DNA of 64,000 nt from Photobacterium leiognathi (GCF_030685535.1 NZ_CP131601.1:2232001-2296000); one strand, 5' to 3'; shown: positions 44,231 to 53,902, counted from the stretch's first letter. The notes: generated by a model not told the origin, from the sequence alone. A program made the numbers and translations.

Positions 44231-45352
44231 ATGTCTTTTTGTCTTGATTCTTACCTAGAAGAGCTACGCCCTTTAATTAACGTTGATTGTGGCACTTTAA
44301 CTTTTGAAGGCATTAACTTTATTGCTGATACCATGGCGCAAAAATACCAAGAGCTTGGTTGGCACATTAAGCGTGTTGATTGCGGTATTGCGGGCACTGG
44401 TTTAGAGATTCGTAACAAACCAGAAGCTAAGCATATTGATGCGATGCTAATTGGTCACATGGATACCGTTTTCCCAGTCGGCACTGTAGCCGCTCGCCCT
44501 ATGACCACTGATGAAACCAAAGCCTATGGCCCAGGTGTTTCAGATATGAAATCTGGCCTATTGAATATCCTTTATGCGCTACGTGGTTTAGAGCAAGCAA
44601 CATTAGATAAGCTATCTATTTGTGTGTGTATGAACCCAGATGAAGAAATTGGCTCATTACATTCTGAAGCATGGCTTAAAAGCGTTGCCGTTAATGCAAA
44701 GCATGTGTTTGTTGCAGAAGCCGCACGTGCTGATGGCTCATTAGTTAAAGCCCGTAAGGGTATGGCACGTTACCGTTTAGGTTTTCACGGTAAAGCCGCA
44801 CATGCGGGTAACGAGCCTGAAAATGGTCGTAGTGCAATCAGTGAAATGGCACATTGGATCATTGCGATTAATGAACTCACTAACTTCACATCTGGCACTA
44901 CCTTCAACGTGGGTGTGGTAAAAGGCGGTGCTGGCGCAAACATCGTGCCTGACTTTGCTGAAGCCATTGTTGATGTTCGTTTTTGGGATAACGATGAATA
45001 TGCAGTAGCTGACGAGAAAATTCGAGCGCTATGTGAAACACCGTTTACTGCTGACGTAAAAGTCGTGGTTGAGCGTGAGGCACATAAACCATCAATGGTA
45101 CCAAGCCCACAGACCGAGCTATTAATGGCACAAGTTGAAGCAATCGGTAAAGATTTGGGTATTGATATTACATGGCAAGCAGTCGGTGGTGGATCTGACG
45201 CTAACCTAACAGCAGTGTTAGGTGTTCCAACATTAGATGGTCTCGGTCCTATTGGTGCAGGTTTCCACAGTGCAGACGAGTGGCTAGATCTGACTTCAAT
45301 TGAGCCTCGTATTCGTTTACTGCAACGTATCTTAGAAAAACTCGCTGCGTAA
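44231..45352 (+). CDS. M20-family metallopeptidase (glutamate carboxypeptidase-like)
   Basis: 373 residues, no signal peptide. Two-zinc M20 signatures: IGHMDTVFPVG (His, Asp), GPGVSDMKSG (bridging Asp), NPDEEIGS (catalytic Glu pair), EAARADGSLVKARKG, and the dimerisation insert beginning FHGKAAHAGNEPENGRS. A terminal GAGFHSADEWLD gives the last zinc His. CPG2-type enzymes remove C-terminal glutamate or hydrolyse small amide-linked substrates. It is probably part of the yjiHG unit and could replace IadA of E. coli in beta-aspartyl or similar dipeptide breakdown. Paralogous to the M20 gene at 50.6 kb. Confidence 0.88.
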   Translation: MSFCLDSYLEELRPLINVDCGTLTFEGINFIADTMAQKYQELGWHIKRVDCGIAGTGLEIRNKPEAKHIDAMLIGHMDTVFPVGTVAARPMTTDETKAYGPGVSDMKSGLLNILYALRGLEQATLDKLSICVCMNPDEEIGSLHSEAWLKSVAVNAKHVFVAEAARADGSLVKARKGMARYRLGFHGKAAHAGNEPENGRSAISEMAHWIIAINELTNFTSGTTFNVGVVKGGAGANIVPDFAEAIVDVRFWDNDEYAVADEKIRALCETPFTADVKVVVEREAHKPSMVPSPQTELLMAQVEAIGKDLGIDITWQAVGGGSDANLTAVLGVPTLDGLGPIGAGFHSADEWLDLTSIEPRIRLLQRILEKLAA

Positions 45353-45383
45353 ACAATGATTAAAACTGGCATGTAAAACAACG

Positions 45384-45406
45384 AAAGACTGCATGATGCA
45401 GTCTTT
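45384..45406. terminator. Bidirectional terminator
   Basis: AAAGACTGCA and TGCAGTCTTT form a perfect 10-bp stem between the convergent M20 and M14 peptidase genes. Confidence 0.85.
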
Positions 45407-45413
45407 CTTCGTC

Positions 45414-48074
45414 TTATTCACCGTCTCTATATAACTGTTCCGCTTCATCTTGCGGCTCCAACTCATCAAATATCACAGGTGAAATGCTATCACTGCTAAA
45501 CTGCAATGTTACTGGTTCAGAATAATTCGGAACATTGTCATAGCTAAACACCGAGTAAAATTTCGGTATATTCGCATTCCCAAATCGGTCAAATGTATAT
45601 TCATCCTTGCCAGCATAAAGCTTTACACCGTCTAGTGGTGTTCGAGGAGGATGAAAGCAATTTCTTACCACATACACACCTACAAAATCTGGATCGTCAG
45701 GCTTCTTCCAGGTCAATTTCGTTGCACCATCAACTAGTGTGGCATTTAAGTCTGTTGGTGCTGCCACTGGTTGTTTTCTACGTTCTATGTACTCAATAAC
45801 CAACTGCGGACATTTTTCACTATCACAATTGAACCAAGTCACCATGGCATTTTTGTGCCTTGACGCCGAAGTGGCACGGATGATCAAATTAAGAGGCTGC
45901 CCACTGCTAATAACATCTTCTAAATGTTTTCTTGCAGAGCTATCAAACATAAAGCTTTTTCTAGGCGATTTAGATAAACCGATACTACTTGCCTCGTAGC
46001 CTAGGTATTCGATTTTTTCACGATTTTTTACGCTATCAAAATCAAGGTTATCAATTTCAGCAATATCAACAGTGAAGCGCATTGGTTGTGCAATCTCTCT
46101 CGATTGCTCATGCTCTATCTCAAAATAGGCTTGAGTGATAACAATCTCTTTTTCCTGATTGAGGCAGTCTAATGAAAACATGACTTGCCCAAAGACTGTA
46201 TTTTCATCACTGTCAAAGCCACATTGGATAACATTCTTTTGTGGTGGTTCTTGTAGGGTAAAAGTATGACAATCACTTGCCGATATCGCGACCTTAGATG
46301 TTTTTTTGGTGTAGATAACTTCCAAACTTGGGCGGTAATGAATACCACCACCAAAACGGCCATAACCGATATCAAATTGCATAATTTGGGAATCATTACC
46401 AATAGGAAGCGAAGTCGGCCCCTGAATTTTTAGAAGTAAACGTCCTTGATTTAATTGTTGTTGCAGTAATTGTTTCTCTATCGCACTGAAACACCAAGAC
46501 TTCCAAATACCTTGCGTAATTTGATCGGAGCAAATGGCATCACCTAGAGTTTGTTGCGGTACAGCTTGATGAATTTGATCAAAACTTCGAATATTAGTAA
46601 TTTCTTCTGGATCAAGAATAGAAACTGACCATTCGCCATAATTTTCTATTTTGGCGCCTACACGGTTCATTGGATATAGCGAAAAACAGGCATCTTTAAT
46701 AATCGCATCTTCGGGCAATCTATCAATATCAAAGGCAATGACACCATAACAGATACCTTTAGTTTTATTGACACCAATAAACAAAGAATTATACCCAAAA
46801 TGGTCCGCATTAAACTCTTTTGTTAATTCCCCTACATAGCCAATTTGTTCAGCAGCAGGGAATAAGGTGTAAGAAAACTCATCTTTTGCCAAATTTGTTT
46901 TTATCTTCAGTTCTGGAGCGAAAGGTGATTTTATTCGTGTCACCCGATTCACTTTTCTCAAATTATAAAAGTATCGATGACCAGATTGTAATTGGCTATC
47001 AGTGAAACTATTTTCGGAAGTATTGGCGATTAAGGTTTCAGGAGTACAATGGTATTTGGGCGTATCACTTCGATAAATTTGATAATAGCAATTACTATCG
47101 TCCTCACCACTATTCCAAACTAATTCAACTTGGGTATCATCAACCTGCTTAATCGTGAAGTTTTCAGGTCGAGATGGCGCAAGTTCAGAATAATCAATCG
47201 CACTATTTAACGCATAAAGCAAAGCAGGAATATTCTCATTCACACTTTGCGTCATGTTAACTAAATAGTCCGGTATATTCCGACTACCTACCTCGACAAC
47301 ACTGGAGAGAATCCCGCGATCATAGTAGTATTCACGACCACTTCCATGGATCAAATTAGCAGGTGGCTTACCTCTATGTATGCCATATTGTCTGTTTGTT
47401 ACTTTATGAATTTTATGCGCCATATTGGCGCATAAAATATTTAAGTCGGTCCCTTCAATTTCAGCTTCATGGTTAAACTTATGCGCAGGGAAAAACACGT
47501 TCCCCTGCGAGTGATAATCTAACGCAATACTGATATTTTTATGTTCTTCAACAAACCTTTTTATCGCTTGTGTTTCTGGCTCTGAAAATGCTTCAGGTCC
47601 ACTATAAATATTCGACTGAGTATCAAAACTACGCTTAAAATTCACGCCAAAGTTTCGATTCAAATCAACACCAAAGGTACCGTCTTTATTATCTCGTCTA
47701 TTTTTGCGCCAAAATGAAAAGTGCTGTCTTGAATATTCAAAACCGTCAGGGTTCAAACAAGGCACCATATAGAGTGTGTTCCGCGTTAATGCCTCAACAA
47801 CATCGGGATTTGAAGGGTAATTATCAAGAATATACTGAATAAAATTTACAGCTAACTCGATACCAATCCATTCTCTTGCGTGAATCGTTCCCGTATAAAG
47901 TAATGCGGGCTTCAAATCTGCATAAGCCACATCTTGTGACAAAGTCACCATCATGATTGGGCGATCTTCATGAGTCTGACCAATATTCTGCAACCGGATC
48001 AAGTGAGGATACATCTCCATTGCCTCGGTGAGAAAATCAATCGTATCTTGATAAGAGAGATATTGTTTTTTCAT
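45414..48074 (-). CDS. M14-family zinc carboxypeptidase with FN3 and DNRLRE-like domains
   Basis: 886 residues. Peptidase_M14 at about 1-295: zinc ligands His65 and Glu68 (HAREW) and His188 (DYHSQG), substrate Arg140 (DLNRNFG) and catalytic Glu261 (VVEVGSRN). A fibronectin type III domain follows (about 300-395), then two beta-rich regions resembling DNRLRE domains (about 405-600 and 620-780) and a final FN3-like segment. No signal peptide is present, unusual for this multidomain class. The ATG overlaps the preceding ATP-grasp gene's distal stop (TAATG), so it belongs to that operon and probably trims or releases a peptide the ligases make. Confidence 0.85.
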   Translation of the reverse strand: MKKQYLSYQDTIDFLTEAMEMYPHLIRLQNIGQTHEDRPIMMVTLSQDVAYADLKPALLYTGTIHAREWIGIELAVNFIQYILDNYPSNPDVVEALTRNTLYMVPCLNPDGFEYSRQHFSFWRKNRRDNKDGTFGVDLNRNFGVNFKRSFDTQSNIYSGPEAFSEPETQAIKRFVEEHKNISIALDYHSQGNVFFPAHKFNHEAEIEGTDLNILCANMAHKIHKVTNRQYGIHRGKPPANLIHGSGREYYYDRGILSSVVEVGSRNIPDYLVNMTQSVNENIPALLYALNSAIDYSELAPSRPENFTIKQVDDTQVELVWNSGEDDSNCYYQIYRSDTPKYHCTPETLIANTSENSFTDSQLQSGHRYFYNLRKVNRVTRIKSPFAPELKIKTNLAKDEFSYTLFPAAEQIGYVGELTKEFNADHFGYNSLFIGVNKTKGICYGVIAFDIDRLPEDAIIKDACFSLYPMNRVGAKIENYGEWSVSILDPEEITNIRSFDQIHQAVPQQTLGDAICSDQITQGIWKSWCFSAIEKQLLQQQLNQGRLLLKIQGPTSLPIGNDSQIMQFDIGYGRFGGGIHYRPSLEVIYTKKTSKVAISASDCHTFTLQEPPQKNVIQCGFDSDENTVFGQVMFSLDCLNQEKEIVITQAYFEIEHEQSREIAQPMRFTVDIAEIDNLDFDSVKNREKIEYLGYEASSIGLSKSPRKSFMFDSSARKHLEDVISSGQPLNLIIRATSASRHKNAMVTWFNCDSEKCPQLVIEYIERRKQPVAAPTDLNATLVDGATKLTWKKPDDPDFVGVYVVRNCFHPPRTPLDGVKLYAGKDEYTFDRFGNANIPKFYSVFSYDNVPNYSEPVTLQFSSDSISPVIFDELEPQDEAEQLYRDGE

Positions 48075-49504
48075 TACTCAACCTCACTCGGCTGAGTATT
48101 CCAAGCTGCAATAATTGCATTGAGTTTTTTCTGCTTTAAATTACTAACTTCAAGTAATCGTGAAGGGTGATTATTCAATACATCCAAAGTTCCAGCTACA
48201 CCAAAACACTCAACAACATTGTTAGCAAGATTTACTCCGATGCCTTTAACTGAGGTAAAAAACTCGATTATCTGTTGTTGATTAAGCGCATCCTCTGTCT
48301 TATCTGAATCAATAGCTGCTGTTGGGTATTGCGCTTGCTCGACACCTAAATCTAGTGTCTTTTCTAATTCCGCTTGCGCTTTCGGTTCTAAAAACTTCGC
48401 TAAAAACTGATTCAGTCCGTTATCACCACTATGTATACCTTGTAAGTTCCAGACTTCACTTTACCACTCTTCATTAAGATCATCTTGGATGTTTTCTAGC
48501 GCATATAACTTATCTTGAGGATTTAATTCACCCGTATCCGTTGAAAACGACGCTTGTCCAAATGAGATATTACGCATCGTTCTCAATAGCGAGGAATCAA
48601 TTTTTCCCAACTCCTCCCAGTTTTTATGAGGGAAGTAAGGCTTTTTAAACATCTCAGGCGCCAGTTGCCACATTAGATATTGCCCAATCCAATCACGAAT
48701 ATAAGGGAAAGCAGCAAACGCCGTTGCACATTCTAAAATACTGTATTCATCGTTATGACTCACTGCAATATCACATGCCCAATATTCAGCTTTCGCAGCT
48801 TTAGATGCTTTAATTGCGACTTCCAGCACTTTCTCTGGAATGGCTTGATAATCCATACTGCCACCTTGGCTAGTATTGGTTAGCCACTCTCCTTCTGGCG
48901 GCCTACGCCAAAAAGCACACACAGGTTTATGCCCAATCAACATCACACGAATATCCGCTTTCATTGGAACAAAATCTTGAATATAAGCAGGAAAATAACG
49001 ACGTTCAGAAAATAGCTTTACTGCCTCATCAGCACTATCTACTTTGTGGACAAAATACCCACCGTAGTTTGATGGTCCATATGAACGCTTAATAATTTTC
49101 GGATAACTGGTCTCATTGATATAGTCAAGTGCCTCTTCCACATTATAAAATATCTTTGTTTTAGGTATAGGAAGTTGATACTTATGACAAAAGTGAGTGA
49201 CATTTTCTTTAGATTTATTACAAAACTGCGAATCCAAAGACGGAATAAACTTCACATTCGGAAGTGCTCTTGAGATATCGCGAAATGTTTCGTAAGCAGT
49301 AGCTGGAATGTTTCCGATCAGTACATCAATTTTTTTTCTCTTCACTTCATTGATAAAGCGTTGCTTATCATTAGCCCAATGATAAGTCACTTGCTCAATC
49401 TTATCCGGCCAACCTTTGAAATTCGAACGATCAAAGAAACGTAAGACATGATCTAAATAAAGTAAGCCTAGTTTTGGTCGAGAAGTTGTATTAACGCTTT
49501 GCAT
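48074..49504 (-). pseudogene. ATP-grasp ligase with C-terminal HhH domain, split by in-frame TAA
   Basis: Starts behind AAGGAGG. The first 347 residues are an ATP-grasp protein: KIIKRSYGPSNYGGYFVHK (nucleotide-binding lysine), DFVPMKADIRVMLIG, and a metal site SILECAT (Glu258) that lacks the usual Asn. A TAA follows directly after TGG at 48461-48463. The same frame then runs 128 more codons, ending exactly at the TAATG overlap with the M14 gene. The extension contains VKGIGVNLANNVVECFG...TLDVLNNHPSRLLEVSNLKQKKLNAI, a RecD2-like helix-hairpin-helix. Restoring Pro for the stop (TGG CCA) gives a 476-residue fusion. So it is probably intact in the organism. Confidence 0.75.
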
Positions 49505-49518
49505 ATTTCCTCCTTAAA

Positions 49519-50493
49519 TTATGCGAAATCAGTGAAAACAGTATCAGTAGGAACGTTTGAATTAGTGGATACAATGTTTGAACGATGGCTCTGCTTTCTT
49601 GTTTTTCTATCAATAAGATCAACAATGCATTGAACTTTCTTAGCGTTAAAATTGATTCCCATTTTTTCTTGCTCTGGTGTTGCAAAGGCGGGAATACCGT
49701 TAACTTCGAGAACAACATATTTTTGATGCTCTATATCATAAATAATATCAACGCCCGCAATTTCTAAACCCGTAATACGTGCCGCTTTAAGGGCTAGTTC
49801 AATAACCTCTGGCGGAGCTTCTCGTTGTATGACATTACCACCACTTGTGACGTTTGTTTTCCAACTTCCCTCTGCTGCCTTTCTTCCATAACAGGCAATA
49901 AACTGATCATCAACAATATCGACACGGTAATCAGTGAAGTCATTCTCAATGATACGCTCTAGATATAGCTGAGGTGATGCTTGATTAACGATATAAGGAT
50001 AGATTAAGTCAAGATCACGTTCACTTTCGAGTTTGATGATCCCGTTACCTCCCCAGCCATTGATTGGTTTACAAATGGCTTGTCCTTGCCAAAAATGAAA
50101 ATGTTTTTTTAAGTTATCTATATTTTTTTTATTGCAAACAACATAGTCTGGCGTGTTAATACCATGCCTTTTTAATAATTGAGCGGTTTTGAATTTATCT
50201 TCTGTTAATTCAAATGCTTCATAATTATTAATAGTCGGAATAATAGTACTAAGAGTTTGATACAGATACGTTTGATAAGGTGTTTGTTGACCTGCATTAT
50301 ATGAAAAAAACAGATCTAACGAGCCCATATCCTGATCATTACAGAAAATACTGCCGTCATGAGCTACCGCATTACCAAGATCAAGGTTGGTAACAACACT
50401 GATGTCTCGTTCATTAAGCTTAGAGACTAATTGCTCCTGTATCTGCTCACCGCCACCGTTTTGATACATCCATAATCCAATACGACGTTCCAT
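49519..50493 (-). CDS. RimK-like ATP-grasp ligase
   Basis: 324 residues, cytoplasmic. ATP-grasp features: AICKPINGWGGNGI (lysine about 142 and glycine-rich loop), YLERIIENDFTDYRV, YGRKAAEGSWKTNVTSGGNV, GVDI (Asp249) and LEVNGIPAF (Glu263, Asn265), so the metal site is complete. Such enzymes join a carboxylate to an amine through acyl phosphate (RimK glutamylates S6; others build small peptides). It lies 14 bp before the second ligase and is the first gene of the operon. Substrate unknown. A basic/Ser-Thr-rich C-terminus is not typical of RimK. Confidence 0.82.
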   Translation of the reverse strand: MERRIGLWMYQNGGGEQIQEQLVSKLNERDISVVTNLDLGNAVAHDGSIFCNDQDMGSLDLFFSYNAGQQTPYQTYLYQTLSTIIPTINNYEAFELTEDKFKTAQLLKRHGINTPDYVVCNKKNIDNLKKHFHFWQGQAICKPINGWGGNGIIKLESERDLDLIYPYIVNQASPQLYLERIIENDFTDYRVDIVDDQFIACYGRKAAEGSWKTNVTSGGNVIQREAPPEVIELALKAARITGLEIAGVDIIYDIEHQKYVVLEVNGIPAFATPEQEKMGINFNAKKVQCIVDLIDRKTRKQSHRSNIVSTNSNVPTDTVFTDFA

Positions 50494-50632
50494 TTTAACC
50501 CTCTACTTTAAATGCGTAATAAGCATATAATTCACCACTTAATGTAAACATGGTTTCATATAAACTTGTCAAAATGCAATAATTATTATCAAATTAGTAT
50601 CATATTAAAATTGCATTCATGTGGAGTTAACT
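50494..50632. promoter_or_regulatory. Divergent promoter region of the ligase/peptidase locus
   Basis: 139 bp of AT-rich DNA between the ATP-grasp operon and the M20 gene. ATGCAAT (50574-50580) and ATTGCAT (50610-50616) form an inverted repeat with 29 bp between, positioned as an operator for both units. Regulator unknown. Confidence 0.45.
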
Positions 50633-51730
50633 ATGAAACACGATGATTATTTAGTTCTTAAGACAATGATGGAAAAAAATTCTTGGACCAAAAACAAAAA
50701 AGGAGTCGATGAATATGGTCAATTGATGACAGGTTGGCTAAAAGAGCTGGGTATGGATCTACAGTGTTTTCAGCGTTCCGAAGTAGGTAATCACCTGCTC
50801 TTTACCTCTTCACATAAAGCTCAATCACCAACCCTTCTTCTCCTTGGTCACCTTGATACGGTATTTCCACCAGATACATTTGAAGAAGTCAGTGAGGATG
50901 AAGAGTGGCTATACGGACCAGGTGCGTGTGATATGAAAGGTGGGAATTTTGTGGCATTAATGGCACTACGCAATATCTACGAATCACTTGGGCAAGTTCA
51001 AAATATAGATGTCTTACTCGTCAGTGATGAAGAAACTGGCAGTGATGATAGTAAGTCTCTACTTCGAACTATTGCGCCGAATTACAGTGCTTGTATTGAT
51101 TTCGAAGCGGCAGGAAAAAACCATGAAGTAGTAACAGCACGAAAAGGTATTGCTACCTACACTATTAATATTGAGGGTAAAGCAGCGCATGCTGGTAACC
51201 ATTTTTGCGATGGTGCAGATGCCAATTTAGTCGCAGCAAAACTTCTTATTCAGTTAGCCGAACAAACCTATCTTGAAAGTGGAACCACAATCAATGTCGG
51301 AAAAATAAATGGTGGTATTGGTGCCAATACAATATCACCACACGCAACTCTCACCGTAGAAGCTCGCTTTACTAGTCTTAATGAGCAAAAACGAATTATT
51401 GATGTTATACCTAAACTCGTTAATAACTATAACAAAGATGGTATTACCCTATTTATTGATGGCGGGTTACAGAGAGATGTTATGGTACCGACATCAGATC
51501 AAGCTGCATTAATTGATAGGCTATCGAGCATTATTGATACCCCATTAAAAACTGAAAAACGAGGAGGTGTCAGCGACGCTAATATTATTGCGGGAATGGG
51601 TGTACCTACCCTTGATGGCTTTGGTCCTTATGGCGATGGCGATCATACAAAGCATGAGCGAGTATCAAAAAAAAGCATAGAGAGAAGGATCTCAGAGGTG
51701 ACTAAGATATTAGAATATTATGCTTCGTAA
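50633..51730 (+). CDS. M20-family metallopeptidase of the ligase locus
   Basis: 365 residues from the ATG behind GGAG (a GTG four codons earlier carries the Shine-Dalgarno). M20 signatures: LLGHLDTVFPPDT, GPGACDMKGGN, SDEETGS, IDFEAAGKNHEVVTARKG and GKAAHAGNHF, with the terminal GDHTKHERV region. Glutamate carboxypeptidase/ArgE-DapE type, two zinc ions. Divergent from the two ligases and M14 gene; it may hydrolyse the same amide bond or a precursor. Related to the M20 gene at 44.2 kb, so the two may have arisen by duplication. Confidence 0.85.
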   Translation: MKHDDYLVLKTMMEKNSWTKNKKGVDEYGQLMTGWLKELGMDLQCFQRSEVGNHLLFTSSHKAQSPTLLLLGHLDTVFPPDTFEEVSEDEEWLYGPGACDMKGGNFVALMALRNIYESLGQVQNIDVLLVSDEETGSDDSKSLLRTIAPNYSACIDFEAAGKNHEVVTARKGIATYTINIEGKAAHAGNHFCDGADANLVAAKLLIQLAEQTYLESGTTINVGKINGGIGANTISPHATLTVEARFTSLNEQKRIIDVIPKLVNNYNKDGITLFIDGGLQRDVMVPTSDQAALIDRLSSIIDTPLKTEKRGGVSDANIIAGMGVPTLDGFGPYGDGDHTKHERVSKKSIERRISEVTKILEYYAS

Positions 51731-51913
51731 GTTAAAGAGACAATCTGACTTTAATTTACAGTGATAATATTGGTAAGACGGTGGATTATTCTTAGTTCAT
51801 ACCATTTTATACTAAGAGAACTCTATAATTGTATGGCTAGTTTAGAGCTCTACATAATCCACTGGTTAAATCAAAATACATCTGTTCATACTTTATGCTA
51901 AACCGATCCTGGA

Positions 51914-52282
51914 TTAGCCCGTTTTCGTAAAGATCTCCGCTTTTCCTGCTGACATCTGGGCACTGTGTAAATTGTCTAATTTAAATTGTAACGCCCGGAT
52001 AGGATGACGCCATAAGTAACGTGGAAACGTCCAACGCAATACATGGATCATCTGTAAACGCTTAGCCGATTGATAGCAATGCCCAATACAATGCGAACAG
52101 CTAGGTTTATCCTCACCTAACCGACAACCGCTAACACGTTCTTCAACATACTCGATAAGACTTTCACATTCAGGACAAATAATTGCCCCACGGTGCAACG
52201 TTTTACAATATAGGCGAATCATCGCTTTCACTGCGTTCAGTTCACGTTGCGAACGAACTGAATGATTGTTTTGAACTATCAT
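51914..52282 (-). CDS. ygbA: YgbA-like, nitrous oxide-stimulated promoter family
   Basis: 122 residues from the ATG at 52282; a TTG ten codons upstream is possible but weaker. Four cysteine pairs suggest a metal or Fe-S site: CPECESLIEY, GCRLGEDKPSCSHCIGHCYQ. RWTFPRYLWRHPIRALQFKLD is typical of the family. E. coli YgbA is tied to recovery from nitrosative stress and nitrogen use. Not in an operon. The family call rests on the cysteine pattern and the C-terminal block. Confidence 0.75.
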   Translation of the reverse strand: MIVQNNHSVRSQRELNAVKAMIRLYCKTLHRGAIICPECESLIEYVEERVSGCRLGEDKPSCSHCIGHCYQSAKRLQMIHVLRWTFPRYLWRHPIRALQFKLDNLHSAQMSAGKAEIFTKTG

Positions 52283-52594
52283 AGTGGGGTTATTATCCAC
52301 CGGACGTTGCAATATCCAATGACAAAGATCAATTTTTAAAAATAATCCTATCTATATGAGCAAATAACGAAACAAGCCCATAAAGATTGATTAAAACGCG
52401 ATCTTTAATACATTGTTCAATATTTAATAACACAGCGTACCAAATAAAAAACATTTCATTAGCAGCATTTTCCAGCTTTATAACAGATAAAAAATAGCCC
52501 TGAATGCCTCACTTTCATCAAATAGTGAAAGCACACAATCAGGGCCATGAGTATTTAGCCGTTGTTACTAATTACGGACAAGCCATTTGGATGA
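52283..52594. other. Non-coding gap between ygbA and yejK
   Basis: About 310 bp, AT-rich. AGCCCTGA (about 52496) and TCAGGGCC (about 52536) enclose a second stem CTTTCA/TGAAAG. This nested hairpin lies about 50 bp past the yejK stop and may be its terminator. Nothing else was seen. Confidence 0.45.
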
Positions 52595-53608
52595 TTAGTT
52601 ATCCGAATTTAAACGACGTAATAACTGATCTTTTAAGTTCGGTGGCGTACCTTTAATCGTTAAAGTATCGGTTTCCGCATCATAGAAAATGCGCTCACCT
52701 AACAACATGCTATCAAAGTTCAGCGTCATACCACCGCCAGAACCCACAAATTTGGTCAGTTTACGCATTGCAGTACGATCGGCAGGGAAACTTTCTTCTA
52801 ACTCGTAACCTTGTTTAGAAGTAAATTCATAGAAGTTAGTCCCATCATCAGAAGTAGGCAGTTCACTTGCAAGCTCTTTAACCGTAACTTCATCACCTGC
52901 TTGTAGCTGACTATTACAGTAATCGTAAACTTGCTTACGGTATTGCTGCTTTTCTTCTTTATCTAAACGAGAATCCGCGCAGAAATCTTCAACCGCCTGC
53001 ATCAGAACTTGGTTCTGCTCTTTCACGTCCAAGCCAACATCTGCTTGCATAAAATCTAAGAAGAAATCGGCAATCTTACGACCTACTCGACCTTTAATAA
53101 AAGTAAGGTAACGTTTCGAGTCAGGATCGGTTTCCCATGATGACAAGTCGATACGTGCCACGATATCCATTTTCGCGATATCAAGGTAATCGGTCACGCT
53201 TATACTTAGCTGCTCAGTCACCTTCATGCTGTGGCAAGTAGGCAACATACCGATAAACAGGTAATCAGTTGCTAGTGACTGATACTCAGCCATGACAATT
53301 GTGCCCGCTTCCGCGAATGGATATTTCGCTAATTCGGTTTGTAAACGCTTCGCTGACATATTAGAAAAAGTCAGAAAATCTAACTCACCTTGACGAAATT
53401 GCTTTAACCAATGGGAAAATTCACTGTCTTGAGCAAAAAGTGCAAAACCTTTCGCACCTTTACTACTGTAAATGCGGTTAAGTTCAGCCACGAGATCTTC
53501 TGTCGATGCATCGTTCTCTAGTGTCTGATTTCTAAGATGTATTTCTAGTTCATCTTGGTCGTTTTTTGTCAATTGATGAAGAATGACATTAGAAAGTGTA
53601 AGGCTCAT
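52595..53608 (-). CDS. yejK: YejK (NdpA), nucleoid-associated protein
   Basis: 337 residues. The 37-kDa nucleoid-associated protein family; binds DNA and contacts topoisomerase IV in E. coli. C-terminal VGSGGGMTLNFDSMLLGERIFYD and the middle LTFIKGRVGRKIADFFLDFM are diagnostic. It is divergent from yejL-yejM, exactly as in E. coli. Confidence 0.95.
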   Translation of the reverse strand: MSLTLSNVILHQLTKNDQDELEIHLRNQTLENDASTEDLVAELNRIYSSKGAKGFALFAQDSEFSHWLKQFRQGELDFLTFSNMSAKRLQTELAKYPFAEAGTIVMAEYQSLATDYLFIGMLPTCHSMKVTEQLSISVTDYLDIAKMDIVARIDLSSWETDPDSKRYLTFIKGRVGRKIADFFLDFMQADVGLDVKEQNQVLMQAVEDFCADSRLDKEEKQQYRKQVYDYCNSQLQAGDEVTVKELASELPTSDDGTNFYEFTSKQGYELEESFPADRTAMRKLTKFVGSGGGMTLNFDSMLLGERIFYDAETDTLTIKGTPPNLKDQLLRRLNSDN

Positions 53609-53683
53609 AATGAAAAGGTTTTCAAGAAAACTGAACTCTAGGTTATCATAAGTCGCTTACGTAAACATTAAACAAGATTTCTT

Positions 53684-53902
53684 ATGCCAATTACTTCAAA
53701 ATACACAAATAAACAAGTTGAACAAATTATTGATGACGTGTTCGATGTACTTGAAAAGCATCAAACTTCGCCAGAACTAGCACTAATGGTTGTTGGTGAT
53801 ATTGCGACTAATATCATTAACGCAAACGTGCCAGCTGCTCAACGTGCAGTGATTGCAGAAAAATTTGCTAAAGCTCTGCAGACCTCAATTAAAAAAGACT
53901 AA
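53684..53902 (+). CDS. yejL: YejL-family small protein (DUF1414)
   Basis: 72 residues, soluble, helical ([42 protein letters not shown]). The fixed position between yejK and yejM and the length identify it. Function unknown. It probably shares a transcript with yejM, 51 bases downstream. Confidence 0.93.
   Translation: MPITSKYTNKQVEQIIDDVFDVLEKHQTSPELALMVVGDIATNIINANVPAAQRAVIAEKFAKALQTSIKKD

Noticed and set aside
44785..45381. 198-codon minus-strand frame over the M20 gene
   Set aside because: It lies antisense to well-conserved metallopeptidase motifs and has no family resemblance.
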